A stretch of 64,000 nt of DNA from Actinophytocola xanthii (GTDB lineage Bacteria > Actinomycetota > Actinomycetes > Mycobacteriales > Pseudonocardiaceae). The notes beneath the pieces were generated by a model. That model did no database searches. It was given only the letters and a program-made list of their open reading frames with translations, and was not told the origin of the DNA. The position numbers were made by a program, and so were the translations under genes. The stretch is taken from contig NZ_MSIE01000034.1 of assembly GCF_001921205.1 (NCBI RefSeq), forward strand, positions 1 to 64,000, read 5' to 3'. How positions within the stretch are numbered: position 1 is the stretch's first letter; every line of letters starts with the position of its first letter. Below are positions 25,201-34,985 of this stretch, one piece after another.

Positions 25201-28200
25201 GAGCACGAGCCGCCCGAGGCGACCGCCGCGACCTCGCCGACGCCTGCCGGCAGCGTGTAGACCAGCTCCGCCGGGGCGTCCGACGGGCCGGCGTTGCGGA
25301 CGGTCAGCGTCCAGCGCACGGCGCCGCCGGGAGCGACGTCGGCGGGCCCGGCGACCTCGACGGACAGGTCGGCGAGCGGGGTGACGCTCTCCTGGGTGGT
25401 GGCCGAGTCGTCGGCCGGGTCCGGGTCGGGGGTCACCGACTGGGCGGTCACCGTGGTGTCCAGCCGGTCGCCGGTGAAGGACGGGCTCAGCACGATCGGG
25501 ATCGTGATCGTCACCGGCTCCGCGGGCAGCACCGAGCCGAGGTCGCAGACGATGCTGCGAATGATCTGCGTGCAGGAGCCCTGGCTGGTCCTGATCTCGC
25601 CGTTGGCGTCGGTGCCGGCCGGCAGCTCCATCAGCGTGACGACGTTCTGGGCGGCTGACGGGCCCCGGCTGGTGACGGTGGCCGTGTAGAGGACGGTCTG
25701 GCCGGGCACCGCCGGGCGCGGGTCGTTGACGAGCTCGACGGCGAGGTCCGCGGACCTGGACACGGCCACCCGGGAGCTGATCGCGTTGTTCCGCCCGTCG
25801 GGGTCGGGTGTCGTCGCCGAGACCGAGGCACGCGCGACGAGCGCGGTGGCCCGGCTGTCCGGGTCGACGACCCCGTGCACGCGCAGCACCACCGACTCAC
25901 CGGGGGCGATGTCGCCCAGCGCGCAGCCGGTCGGCGACGTACAACCGGGGTGGTCCACGCCGATGTCGAGCAGACCCGGGACCTCCTCCGGAACCAGCAC
26001 GACATCGCGGGCCGTCGACGGTCCCGCGTTGGTGACCGTGACCGTGTAGGTCAGCGGCTGACCGGCCACGACGGACTCCACGACGTCGACGGTCATGGCC
26101 ACGTTGGCCGAGTCGGTCGCCGACGCGGTGACCGCGCTGGTGTTGTCGTTCGGGGTGAGCTCGCTGGTGGCGCTGGTCACCGCGGCCACGTTGGTGATCG
26201 GTTCGGTCGTGCCGTCGGCGACGATCCCCCGGATGGTGATGGTGGACGGGGTGTCCCCGGCGGTGAGCCCGTCCAGCTCGCAGCGCACGACCTGCCCGGT
26301 GACCGAGCACTCCCCGTCGGGCGTGGTCGCCGTGAGCGCCCCCACCGAGCTGGGCACGGTGTCGGTCACCACCACCGACCGGGCGTCGGACGGACCGGCG
26401 TTGGCGACCTCCACGAGGAACTCGATGGGGGCGCCGGCGACCGGCGGACCCGAGGTGACCGCCGTGGCCAACCGCAGGTCGGTGACCGGCGTGACCGGGA
26501 TGGACAGGGCGGCGGCGTTGTCGTCCGGGTCGGGGTCCTCGGTGTTCGACCGGCCGCGAGCCGTGCTGTCGAGGGTGGCCTCGGTCAGGGCCGAGGACGG
26601 CGTGCCGGTGATCGACACGAGCACCGTCGCACCAGGCCCCAGGTCGCCGACCGGGCAGGTGACCTCCCGCCCGCTGACCGTGCAGGAACCCGCCGTGGTG
26701 CTGGCGACCACGTCGGTGAGCTGCGCGGGCAACGTGTGGACGACCTCCACCCCGGTCGCCGTCGACGGCCCGAAGTTGCGGGTGGTGAGGACGAGCGTGA
26801 GCGGCCGGCCCGGGACCACCGCGTCGGGACCGGTGAGCGTGGTGGCCAGGTCGGCCGAGCTGATCGTGGTCTGCGTGGCTCCCCCGGTGTTGTTCGAGGA
26901 GTTCGGGTCGACCCCCGCGGCGCTCACCTCGGCCGACAGCGCCATGCTGCCGGTGTGGGTCGAGGGCACCGACCCGGTGACCGTGATGTCGGTGGTCTTG
27001 CCCGCGGGCACCACGCCCAGCGCACAGTCGGCGACGGCGTCGTCGATCGCGCACTGCCCGTCGGCCCAGCTCGCCCGGACGTTGGTCAGGGAGCGCGGGA
27101 GGAGCACCCGGACCGCGACGGCCCTGGCGTCGGAGGGGCCCGACCCGAGCACGCGGACCGTCCAGCTGCTGACCGAACCCGCGGCGATGCTCTCCGGGGC
27201 GATGACGTCGACCGACAGGTCGACCTCGGGGCGCACCGAGGTGGAGGTGGTGGCGGTGTCGTCGCGGGGGTCGTGGTCGGCGGTCCCGCTGGTGACCGTC
27301 GCCGTGGCGGTCACGGCGGAGGCGACGAAGCCCGCGGACACCAGGCCGGACACCTCGACCGCGGCGGAGGACCCCGCCGCCACGTCGCCGAGGGCGCAGG
27401 TCACGCGCTGCCCGGCGATCTCGCACCCGGCCGACGGTCGGGCCGTCACCCCGGCCGGCAGCTCGGTGGTGACGACCACGTCGCGGGCGGCGGACGGGCC
27501 GGCGTTGTCGACGGTCATGGTCCAGGTGGCCGCCCGGCCGGGAACGACCGGGTCCGGGGTGGCGGCCATGGTCAGGGCCAGCTCCGCGCTGCTGGTGGTG
27601 TCCGAGTCGGCGGAGGAGGAGTTGTTCGAGGGGTCGGGGTCGGTCGTCGTCGCGGTGACCGACGCGGTGTTGGTGACCCGGGTGCCGACGTAGTCCGCCG
27701 CCAACACCCCGGACACGGTCATGGTGGCGGACTCGTTGGCGGCCAGCGCGCCGACCGTGCACCGCACGGCGGTCGCGGAGCTGGTGCAGCTGCCGAGAGT
27801 GGTCTCCACCCGGTCGAACCGCACCCCGGCCGGCGCGCGGTCGTCCACCACGACCCCGGCGGCGGCGGAGGGACCGCCGTTGTGCACGACGACCTGCCAG
27901 GTGGCCCGCCCGCCGGCGACCGGGGGGCCGGAGCTGAGCCGGGTCAGCACCGACACGTCGGCGACGGTGGCGACCGGGGCGGTGGTGGTGGCCACGTTGT
28001 CGCTCGGGTTGACGTCGGCGACCGCCGCGGTGGCCGTGACGGTGTTGGTCAGCGTGGAGCCGGCCGGCGTGCCGCTCGCGAGGAGCACGGTGACCTCGGC
28101 GGCGACCGACGCGCCCACGGCCAGGGTGGGCCAGGTGCAGCGCACCGTGCTCGCGTCGGCCACGCACTCCCCGCCGGCCGAGGGGGCCACCGACAGCGGC

Positions 28201-31200
28201 GTGGCGCCCTGCGGCAGCGAGTCGGTCAGGATGACCTGCGGCGCCTGCGAGGGACCGGCGTTGACGGCGCTGATCCGGTACGTGACCTGCCGCCCGGCGA
28301 CGGGGGTCCCGGAGGTGAGCTCCTGCCCGGCCACCAGGTCCGCGCTCGCGCTGATGGTCTGGGTCGTCGTGGTGGTGTTGTCCGCCGGGGTGGCGTCGGC
28401 GGTCGCCGACCGGACCGTCACCTCGCTGGTGAGGGTCGGACCGGGGTAGTCGGGTGCGAGCAGGAGCGTGTACCGCACGGTGCGGATGGACCCACGACCG
28501 ACGTTGCCCAGCTCGCAGCGCACGGCGTCGGCGTCGGCCGTGCAGCCGGTCGTCCCCTCGACGAACGTGCTGCCGGCCGGGATCGGAACGGTGACGGTGA
28601 CCGCGCGCGCGAGCGACGGTCCGCTGTTGGTCACGGTCACCGCCTGCTGCAGCTCGCGTCCCGCCTCGGGGTTGCTGGTCGCCGTGCTCGCCACCACCGC
28701 CAGGTCCGCCTCGGTCACCACCGAGGTGGCCAGCTCGAGCCGCCGGTCGGCCGGCGTCGGGTCCGGTGTCGGGGAGGCCACGGTGGCCGTGTTGGTCAGG
28801 ACGGTGTCCGCGGCGAGGGCCTGCGGTACGGCCGCGGTCAGCACCACGGTCGTCGACTGTCCCGGTTCGAGACCGGCGAGCACGCAGGAGACGTCGCGGC
28901 CGGCGGTCGTGCAGGTGCCGTTCTCCGCCTGCGCGCCGCCCGGCAGCAGCGTCACCCCCTCGGGCAGCACGTCGGAGAGCACGACGTCCTCGGCCGCCGA
29001 GGGCCCGGCGTTGGTGACGGTCAGGGTGTAGGTCACCGCGGCACCGGCGCGCACCGGCGCCGGCGTCGCGGAGCCGGTGAGCACCAGGTCGGCCCGCCAC
29101 TCGACCGGCGACTCGACGCTGGCGGTGCGGGTACCGCCGGGAGCGGGGGTCGCGCTGGTCAGCTCGGCCGAGTTGAGCAGCGGCCCCTCGGCGTCCGCGG
29201 CGACGTCGACCACCAGGACGACCTCGGCGACGGCGCCCGCGGGCAGCCGGGGGACGTCGCAGGTCACCACCCGGTCGGCGACCGTGCACGAGCCGAGGGC
29301 GCTGGTCGCGGAGACCACGGTGACGCCCTCGGGCACCGTGTCGGTGATGCGTACCGAGGTGGCGTCGGACGGTCCGGCGTTCGTCGCGGTGATCCGGTAG
29401 ATGGCCCGGGCACCAGCCACCAGCCGTTCCTGGTCGGCCCGCATGGCGAGGTCCACCGTGGCGGCGGTGACCAGGTGAGCGACGCCCGAGATGTGGTTGC
29501 CCTCCGGAACCGGGTCCGGGGCGGCCGAGCTGAGCGTGAGCCCGAAGGGCGAGGACTCCCTGCGACCGGACGGGTCGACCCGGCCCGCCGCCTCCACGAC
29601 GACGGTCTGGCCGACGGCGACCGTTCCCACCGAGCAGAACACCCGTTGACCGGAGATGGTGCACGGCACGCCCCCGACCGAGGCGACCATCTCGTACATC
29701 CCCTCGGGCAGGTCCAACACGAACACCGTGTCCCGCGCGTCGGAGGGACCCGCGTTGGTGAACGTCGCGGAGGCGGTGAACTCCTCGCCGGCGGTGAACG
29801 GCTCGGGGTACTGGACCCCGGTCACCCGTAGATCGGCCGCGGTCCGGATGACGGTGCTGGCGGCGGTCACGTTGTTCGACTCGCTCGGGTCGAACGTGTC
29901 CGAGGTGACCGAGACCGACTCGGTGACCTCTCCCTCCGGCTGGCCGGCGGGCACAGCCGTCGTGATCGAGACCGTGACCTCCTCGCCGTCGGCGAGGTCG
30001 CCGAGCTCGCAGCGGACCCGCTCGTCCTCGACCGTGCAGCTGCCGGCCGAGGGGGTTGCCGTCAGGGCCCTGAGCCCCGGGGCGAGCGTCTGGGTGAGGA
30101 CCGTGGACCGCGCCGTGGACGGGCCCTCGTTGCCGACGGTCACCACGAAGGTCCTCGACTCCCCGGCGACGACCGGGTCGTCGCCCGCGGTCGTGCTCAC
30201 CCACACCTCGGCCTGCATGTCGACCGAGGCGACGTAGGTCGCGGCGTTGGTGGTCGACTCCGGGTCGGTGCTGGCCGACCGCACCGTGGCGGTGTTGGCG
30301 AAGCCGCCGGGCGGGACCGTGCCCGGGGTGGCCGCGGTGACGGTGATGGTGGCGACGGCGTCGGCGGCGAGCGTTCCCAGCGCACAGGAGACGGCCCCGT
30401 CGACCGCGCCGCAGCTGCCCTGGGTCGAGTTCGCCGAGATGAGCGTCAGGCCCGCCGGCAGGATGTCCTCGACGGTCACGGCGTCGGCCGCAGAGGGGCC
30501 GTGGTTGGTCACCGTGACCGTGTAGGTCAGCGGCTCACCCGCGATCACCGGACGCGGCGTGGCCGTGACGTCCAGCTCGAGGTCGCTCACCCTGCTGACG
30601 GTCACGGTGCTCGACGCGGAGTCGTTGCCGGTGACGTCCTGACGGGTCGCCGTGGTCGCCCGCGCCTCGTTGACGAGCAGGCCCTCGGCGTCCGGCGCGA
30701 TCCGGATCCGCAGCACGATGGTGGTGGACGTGCCCGCCGGCAGGGTCTCGAGCAGGCACTCCGCGACGCCCTCGGACACCGAGCAGGAACCGGCCTGCGG
30801 AGTGGCGAGGACGACCTCGGCGCCCTCGGGGACGGAGTGGGTGAGCCTGACGTCGGCGGCGTCGGACGGGCCGGCGTTGGTGACCGTGACCGTGACCGTG
30901 GTCTCGGTACCGGCGACCGCGCCGGCCGGCGCGCTCGTGGCGACCTGGACGTCGGCGAGCGGGGCCAACGGTGCCGCGGCGGTCGCGGCGTTGTTGGTGG
31001 GCTCGGCGTCGGGCGTGCCGGACGAGGCGACGGTGTTGGTGGTCAGGGTGGTGTCCTGGGCGTTGGCGGGGACGTCCAGTCGCACGCGCACGGTGCGGCT
31101 CGCACCGGGGGCGAGCTCGCCGACGGTGCAGGTCACCGTGCCGGCCGCGACCGAGCAGCCCTCCCCCGACGCGGAGGTGATGTCCGCCGGCAGGGGCGTG

Positions 31201-33290
31201 CTCAGCACCACGGCCCGCGCGGAGGAGGGTCCGCGGTTGGTGACGGTCGTGGTGAGCGTCGCGGGAGTGCCCGGGACCACGGGGTCCGGCGCGAGCGAGG
31301 CGGTGACCGCCAGGTCCGCCGCCCGGGTGACGCTGGTCGACGCCGTCGCGACGTTGTTCGCGGCGATGTCGTCGGCGGTGGCGGCCGAGACCTGGACCGC
31401 GTTGGTGAGCACACCCTCGGCGGTGCCCGGACCGACCCGCGCCACGATCGGGACCGACACGGTCGCCTCCGCGGCGAGCGAGGCCACCCGGCAGGTGACG
31501 GTCTGGCCGCTCGGGGTGCAGGTGGTGCCCGCGGGCGCCGCCGCCGACTCGAAAGTCGTCCCGGCTGGCAGTTGGTCGGTGAGCACGACGTCGGTGGCGG
31601 TGCTCGGCCCGTCGTTCCTGGCGGAGACGGTGTAGGTGAGCGGGCGGCCGGCTTCGAGGGTCGCCGCCGAGGCGGTCTTGGCGGCGACCAGGTCGGCCAC
31701 CTCGAGTACTTGGGTGCTGACCTCGTTGCCGGCGAAGGTGAAGGACCGGTTGATGGTGCGGGCCCGGTAGTCGAGGAACGAGCCGTTGGTGATCGTGCCG
31801 CCCGCCGCCGCCCTGGCGACGGTCACCCGGAACCGCACCGACGCGGTGGCGCCGGGAACCAGGGTGCCCCCGGCGGTGGCGCTCGCCCCGGTTCCCACCC
31901 GGAAGCGGACGGTCCGGTCGCCCGCCGTGTAGTCGGCCGTGTCGTCCCCGGCGGCGTCGGTGCGCGGACCGGCGGTGGCGCCGGGAGCCGCGATGACGGC
32001 GAGGCTGCCCGGTACGTAGGTGACGTTCGCCGGGACGACGTCACGGATGACCGAGGCGTCGGCCGCGTCCCCGCCCGAGTTGGTGTAGGAGATCCGGTAC
32101 TCGAGCACGTCGCCGGGACGGGCCGGGGCGTTGCCGGACAGGTTGACCACCGACTTGCTCACCGGGTCGAACTGGGGGGTGAACAGGTCGATCTGGCTCG
32201 TGACGATGCCCGGGTAGTACGCCTCACCCGTCGTGGACAGCCGGATGGTGGTCGAGGTGCTGCCGGTCGGCAGCACGTCGGTCGTGGCGATGCGGCTGAT
32301 GTCGACGCCGAAGTTGTTCACGTGGGCCGGGTTGCGCCCGCTCTGCTCGACGCCGCCGTCGCTGATCCGCGAGTTGAAGAAGTTCGTCGCGGGGTGGGTC
32401 GGGTCGCTCAGCGTCGTGCCGGCCAGCCGGAGGCTGTCGCCGGTGGTGCCGAAGTCGCCCTCCCACGCGACGACACCGACCGAGGCGTTGACGGGACCGG
32501 TCGTCGGCGTCAGGAACCCCGAGACCGGGATGTCCACGACGTCGTTGCCCTCGAACGGCGTCACGTCCGCGAACCCCTCGAACACCCGCAGGTCGCGCAG
32601 CGGCAACGCCGGGTTGCGGTACGCCACGACCATCGACCAGCCGGCATACCTGTCCTGCCCGGTCGCGGCCGAGATGTTGGCGACGGTGTAGGCGCCGTTG
32701 CCGGCGGTGCGGACCCGCTGGGTGATGTCCAGTGAGGACTGGTAGGGACCCCGGTCGGTCGTGGAGGAGATGAGCGCCGCGGGTTGGTTGACCGTCGTGG
32801 CGGTCACGGTGGAGTAGCCGCTCGAGCCCGGGGTGCGCAGCCTGACCGAGTTGATGGGGGTGGCCGCCCCCGTCCCGTTCGTGCCCGCGCCCGTGCGCGC
32901 GCCCCAGACCAGGCGTGCGTGGAGCACCGTCGAACCGCTGGGCAGGGCGAGCGTGGCGGTGGAGGAGTTCGAGGTCGTCGCGTCCGCGTCGACGTCGGCG
33001 AACACCATGTTGTAGACGTTGTTGTTGTTCTGCGTGCCGCTCGCCGTGGCCGTCCTCGCCGCCGCGCACCCGGACGCGGCCGTGGGACACGTCATCGAGC
33101 TGGCGCCGATGAGGGTGATCGCCCCGTTCTCCTCGGCCGAGTAGACGGCGTTGAAGGGCTCGCGGACCGCGGCCTCCGCCACCCCGGGCGCGACGAGCGA
33201 CACCACGCTCGCCACCAGTGCCACGGCCAAGGCCGACACCGTCGCCCGAACCAACCGTCCCGCTCCGTGAGCGCCATGGTTCGCGGTCAT
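22215..33290 (-). CDS. giant LAxTG-anchored surface protein with about 26 DUF11 repeats
   Basis: 3691 residues in one uninterrupted frame. The N terminus is a Sec signal peptide (hydrophobic core ALAVALVASVVSLV, then APGVAEAAV). Next comes a 340-residue head domain with DUF3344-like wording, about 26 DUF11 beta-sandwich repeats (residues about 385-3620), a Pro/Gly-rich linker, and a sorting signal LAFTG followed by a hydrophobic helix and an RRRSRRRAR tail. LAxTG is the motif used by class E sortases (family knowledge). The ATG at 33290 is right before the signal peptide and has no clear Shine-Dalgarno; a TTG 11 codons upstream is possible. A long stalk for adhesion or cell-surface structure is likely. 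No sortase gene is nearby. Confidence 0.93.
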   Translation of the reverse strand: MTANHGAHGAGRLVRATVSALAVALVASVVSLVAPGVAEAAVREPFNAVYSAEENGAITLIGASSMTCPTAASGCAAARTATASGTQNNNNVYNMVFADVDADATTSNSSTATLALPSGSTVLHARLVWGARTGAGTNGTGAATPINSVRLRTPGSSGYSTVTATTVNQPAALISSTTDRGPYQSSLDITQRVRTAGNGAYTVANISAATGQDRYAGWSMVVAYRNPALPLRDLRVFEGFADVTPFEGNDVVDIPVSGFLTPTTGPVNASVGVVAWEGDFGTTGDSLRLAGTTLSDPTHPATNFFNSRISDGGVEQSGRNPAHVNNFGVDISRIATTDVLPTGSTSTTIRLSTTGEAYYPGIVTSQIDLFTPQFDPVSKSVVNLSGNAPARPGDVLEYRISYTNSGGDAADASVIRDVVPANVTYVPGSLAVIAAPGATAGPRTDAAGDDTADYTAGDRTVRFRVGTGASATAGGTLVPGATASVRFRVTVARAAAGGTITNGSFLDYRARTINRSFTFAGNEVSTQVLEVADLVAAKTASAATLEAGRPLTYTVSARNDGPSTATDVVLTDQLPAGTTFESAAAPAGTTCTPSGQTVTCRVASLAAEATVSVPIVARVGPGTAEGVLTNAVQVSAATADDIAANNVATASTSVTRAADLAVTASLAPDPVVPGTPATLTTTVTNRGPSSARAVVLSTPLPADITSASGEGCSVAAGTVTCTVGELAPGASRTVRVRLDVPANAQDTTLTTNTVASSGTPDAEPTNNAATAAAPLAPLADVQVATSAPAGAVAGTETTVTVTVTNAGPSDAADVRLTHSVPEGAEVVLATPQAGSCSVSEGVAECLLETLPAGTSTTIVLRIRIAPDAEGLLVNEARATTATRQDVTGNDSASSTVTVSRVSDLELDVTATPRPVIAGEPLTYTVTVTNHGPSAADAVTVEDILPAGLTLISANSTQGSCGAVDGAVSCALGTLAADAVATITVTAATPGTVPPGGFANTATVRSASTDPESTTNAATYVASVDMQAEVWVSTTAGDDPVVAGESRTFVVTVGNEGPSTARSTVLTQTLAPGLRALTATPSAGSCTVEDERVRCELGDLADGEEVTVSITTAVPAGQPEGEVTESVSVTSDTFDPSESNNVTAASTVIRTAADLRVTGVQYPEPFTAGEEFTASATFTNAGPSDARDTVFVLDLPEGMYEMVASVGGVPCTISGQRVFCSVGTVAVGQTVVVEAAGRVDPSGRRESSPFGLTLSSAAPDPVPEGNHISGVAHLVTAATVDLAMRADQERLVAGARAIYRITATNAGPSDATSVRITDTVPEGVTVVSATSALGSCTVADRVVTCDVPRLPAGAVAEVVLVVDVAADAEGPLLNSAELTSATPAPGGTRTASVESPVEWRADLVLTGSATPAPVRAGAAVTYTLTVTNAGPSAAEDVVLSDVLPEGVTLLPGGAQAENGTCTTAGRDVSCVLAGLEPGQSTTVVLTAAVPQALAADTVLTNTATVASPTPDPTPADRRLELATSVVTEADLAVVASTATSNPEAGRELQQAVTVTNSGPSLARAVTVTVPIPAGSTFVEGTTGCTADADAVRCELGNVGRGSIRTVRYTLLLAPDYPGPTLTSEVTVRSATADATPADNTTTTTQTISASADLVAGQELTSGTPVAGRQVTYRISAVNAGPSQAPQVILTDSLPQGATPLSVAPSAGGECVADASTVRCTWPTLAVGASVAAEVTVLLASGTPAGSTLTNTVTATAAVADVNPSDNVATTTAPVATVADVSVLTRLSSGPPVAGGRATWQVVVHNGGPSAAAGVVVDDRAPAGVRFDRVETTLGSCTSSATAVRCTVGALAANESATMTVSGVLAADYVGTRVTNTASVTATTTDPDPSNNSSSADSDTTSSAELALTMAATPDPVVPGRAATWTMTVDNAGPSAARDVVVTTELPAGVTARPSAGCEIAGQRVTCALGDVAAGSSAAVEVSGLVSAGFVASAVTATATVTSGTADHDPRDDTATTSTSVRPEVDLSVDVIAPESIAAGSVSSWTVRVLGSGPSDARAVAVRVLLPRSLTNVRASWADGQCAIDDAVADCALGVVPAGKTTDITVTGSVPSTHTGSMALSAEVSAAGVDPNSSNNTGGATQTTISSADLATTLTGPDAVVPGRPLTLVLTTRNFGPSTATGVEVVHTLPAQLTDVVASTTAGSCTVSGREVTCPVGDLGPGATVLVSITGTPSSALTEATLDSTARGRSNTEDPDPDDNAAALSIPVTPVTDLRLATAVTSGPPVAGAPIEFLVEVANAGPSDARSVVVTDTVPSSVGALTATTPDGECSVTGQVVRCELDGLTAGDTPSTITIRGIVADGTTEPITNVAAVTSATSELTPNDNTSAVTASATDSANVAMTVDVVESVVAGQPLTYTVTVTNAGPSTARDVVLVPEEVPGLLDIGVDHPGCTSPTGCALGDIAPGESVVLRVHGVVDPDSRATALVARASVSATTPDPDGRNNAISSRVAVSRSADLAVELVNDPRPAVPGQTVLYTATVTSRGPSAAQNVVTLMELPAGTDANGEIRTSQGSCTQIIRSIVCDLGSVLPAEPVTITIPIVLSPSFTGDRLDTTVTAQSVTPDPDPADDSATTQESVTPLADLSVEVAGPADVAPGGAVRWTLTVRNAGPSDAPAELVYTLPAGVGEVAAVASGGSCSVDGREVRCVFPTLGVGTETTVTVTGVLAPAATAATVVGTATLTSPVPEPAPTEPDGRSASATTEVEASSGVSVNISPDHASASPGSPFSWTVIVTNAGPSTARDVTVRVTAPEGVTGLAITAPDAVQDCDTPDRCVLGNLSPGPHGAVRLTVRGTVAPGFTGPVLPAVATVSTSTPDPDPGDNSDEASTLLAVSADVGVALTLTPTTPVAGGALTLTATMENAGPADAAGLTVTFSPPAGMRDLEFVAPAGVTCRGLVCTAPTLRVGERVEIVLRGSLAPDAVGAVSASVSVTADTADPNTANNTAAVGEPVEAHADLSVTKTGPAEAVAGQTVTWRLTASSAGPSRATDVVVTDVLPEGVSLVSTDPACAAQDRVVRCAVGALDPGENRVVTIAGRVAPDTGWRQLTNIASITSPVADPRPAGNTAEVTTAVGQSADLSLTKTLRPDPIVAGEPATFTLTVANAGPSTAPTVLLTDPVAAGMSVTEVTSPDGDCGVAAEVVSCQLGPLAPGASATTTVTVAVDPDVAPGEVANNAAVLGDVPDPDLTNNAAVVAGGAATRADLSVTKVADRVEAESGDPLTWTVTVANSGPSSADEVVMVDLLPAGVEVSEPPTGCTVTGRTMRCLLDQLAPGATRTLSVASQVRPDADTADIVNAVSVLSTTAEGNPANNVADAITPLRSEADLSVAKSVESGPVVPGEQVTWMVEIANAGPSTADDVRLTDPLPAGVRFVSADVDSCTVTEGVLECAVDALAAGTTTRVRVVGEVDPSVAGEQLTNTAVVASATPDPETGDNTALAAADLRREVALALTKTADAARAQVGTRLTWTVTATNDGPSSAPGVSVLDRLPAGVTLLSARADRGEFDPATGFWALGPVAPGDSPSLTLTVRLDRVGQLTNTATLTAAGVFDATADDDTASSVTEVTATPPPSPAPQAPPGSGGGGQVPSDDDEPPLAFTGYAVLRWLAAGLLLVLAGVGFVLGGRRRSRRRARTS
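22428..32138 (-). repeat. about 26 tandem DUF11 coding repeats with conserved Cys pairs
   Basis: Units of about 115-130 codons recur, each opening with ADLxV or similar, then TVTNAGPSxAxDV, LPAGV and GSC-x6-9-C-x-LGxLxxG. I count 26 copies by the GPS element. They are diverged at the DNA level, not near-identical. All but the first and last copies hold the Cys pair, which could form a disulfide in each domain. Long antisense open frames in this stretch are composition artefacts. Confidence 0.85.
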
Positions 33291-33520
33291 GACGAAACCG
33301 CTACGCGACCACACATATCCCAAGACATTAAGGAGAAACCGAGAAATTACAGATCACACGAGCAGGCGCAGTTTTGGCGACGCTGTGCAGTATTTTGAGC
33401 GCTTTCACCCCTCAGTAGCCTCGCAAGACCCCTTCAGGTGGACATCTGCTGACCGAACGTGGGATTCCCCTAGGGTCGATCCCGGAAGCGGAGCGTCGCC
33501 GAACCGGGCATCGTGGAGAG
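33291..33520. promoter_or_regulatory. AT-richer divergent promoter region
   Basis: 230 nt between the divergent giant gene and the AAA ATPase. Bases 33300-33400 are markedly AT-rich for this genome (for example GAAATTACAGATC and CAGTATTTTGAGCG), as expected for promoters of one or both genes. I see no recognisable riboswitch or operator. Confidence 0.45.
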
Positions 33521-34891
33521 GTGGACCCCACCGAAGCCCGTGAACTGGGACGCGCTGTCAAGGGACTGTTCGAGTCCGCACAGCAGACGCTGCGCGACAC
33601 GGCCGAGTCGACGCTGACCAAGCGGGTCACCGATCATCTCGGATGCCCGCTGAGCGAGATCCCCAACGTCGCACTGCACCTGCCGAGCTTCGAGCACGTG
33701 AACCTGCAACGCGGCGTGGAGGCGTACCTCGCCGAGCACACGCCCGACGCCGGCTGGTTCGGCATCTCCGGAACGCGGTACTTCAGCACGCTGATCGAGA
33801 TGCTGGCCGAGGCCGCCAACAGCGGCAGCCACCAGCTCGGCGCCGTCGACTACACCACGGTGGCCACCGGCCCGAACACCTGGACCGAGGCGGTGCAGGT
33901 CGGTCTGGTGTGTACGGCGGCGCCGGACGGCGCGCCGGTGGTGCTGGGGGTGCAGGGCGCCCTGGAGGACCGCGGCGAGCACCGGTGCCACCTCCAGGTG
34001 CTCGCCGCCGACCGTGCGACGGCCGCCGCGGTCCGCGAGGAGATCGAGCGCCTGACGCGTGAGCACGACGCCTTCCGCGGTCAGGTGCTCTCGCTCGGGA
34101 TGAACGAGCACCACGGCAACACGCTGTTGACGTTCCTCCCCCGGCCGGCGCTGCGGGCCGAGGAAGTCGTGCTGCCGGACGGTGTGCTGGCCTCGATCGA
34201 GCGGCACATCGTGCGCACCGCCGCCCAGACCGAGGTGCTGCGGCGGTACGGACAGCACCTCAAGCGGGGCCTGCTGCTCTACGGTCCGCCCGGCACCGGC
34301 AAGACCCACACCGTGCGGTATCTGCTCAGCCGGGTGCCGGAGTGCACGGTGTTCGTGCTCAGCGGCCGCGCGATGATCCGCTACCTCCCCACGACGACGG
34401 CGTTGGCGCGCCGGCTGGCGCCGTCGGTCGTCGTCGTGGAGGACGTGGACCTGATCGCGCAGCACCGTGCGATGACCGAGGGCAACCCGGTGCTGTTCGA
34501 GCTGCTCAACGAGATGGACGGCATCGGCTCGGAGGCGGACGTCACGTTCGTGCTCACGACGAACCGGGTGGACAGCATGGAGGAGGCGCTGACCCAGCGC
34601 CCCGGGCGGGTCGACCTGGCGGTCGAGGTGCCCAAACCGGACGCCGAGTGCCGCGAACGCCTGCTGCGGCTGTACGCCGCGGACACTCCGTTGGACCTGC
34701 CCTCGGCCGAGGCGCTGGTGGCCGCGACCGACGGTGTGACGGCCTCGTTCATCAAGGAGCTCGTGCGCCGGGCCGTCCTGCGCCAGGCCGACCAGGGCGG
34801 TCCGCTGGACGAGGCGGTCGTGGACGGTGTCCTGGCGGAACTGATGGCCGAACGGCAGACGCTGACCAGGAGCATCCTCGGTGGACGCTGA
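33521..34891 (+). CDS. AAA+ ATPase (CDC48/ATAD-like single module)
   Basis: 456 residues, GTG start after GGAGAG. The N-terminal 240 residues form an unassigned domain. The AAA module has Walker A GPPGTGKT (255-262), Walker B VVVVEDVD (303-310, with Glu-Asp order changed from the usual DEID), sensor 1 TTN (346-348) and an arginine finger in RPGRVD (360-365). Proteins of this build in actinobacteria remodel or unfold protein partners, but the partner here is unknown. It is transcribed away from the surface-protein gene and alone. Confidence 0.88.
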   Translation: MDPTEARELGRAVKGLFESAQQTLRDTAESTLTKRVTDHLGCPLSEIPNVALHLPSFEHVNLQRGVEAYLAEHTPDAGWFGISGTRYFSTLIEMLAEAANSGSHQLGAVDYTTVATGPNTWTEAVQVGLVCTAAPDGAPVVLGVQGALEDRGEHRCHLQVLAADRATAAAVREEIERLTREHDAFRGQVLSLGMNEHHGNTLLTFLPRPALRAEEVVLPDGVLASIERHIVRTAAQTEVLRRYGQHLKRGLLLYGPPGTGKTHTVRYLLSRVPECTVFVLSGRAMIRYLPTTTALARRLAPSVVVVEDVDLIAQHRAMTEGNPVLFELLNEMDGIGSEADVTFVLTTNRVDSMEEALTQRPGRVDLAVEVPKPDAECRERLLRLYAADTPLDLPSAEALVAATDGVTASFIKELVRRAVLRQADQGGPLDEAVVDGVLAELMAERQTLTRSILGGR

Positions 34892-34985
34892 GCGGCTCGG
34901 TCCCGGGCCGGACAGGGCGATTCCGGTACCGGCGGACCGCGGAGCGGACCATAATCGACATCGCACCCGATCGTTGAGGAGCGCG

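Noticed and set aside
22639-25260. Long + strand open frames (873 and 1318 residues) across the giant gene
   Set aside because: They lie wholly antisense to the repeat-coding frame, have Ser/Thr/Arg-rich or Gly/Arg-rich composition, and lack domains. GC-rich codon bias of the real gene explains them.
22428-32138. CRISPR or satellite repeat
   Set aside because: The periodicity is coding (about 360 nt units), strongly diverged at DNA level and in one frame.
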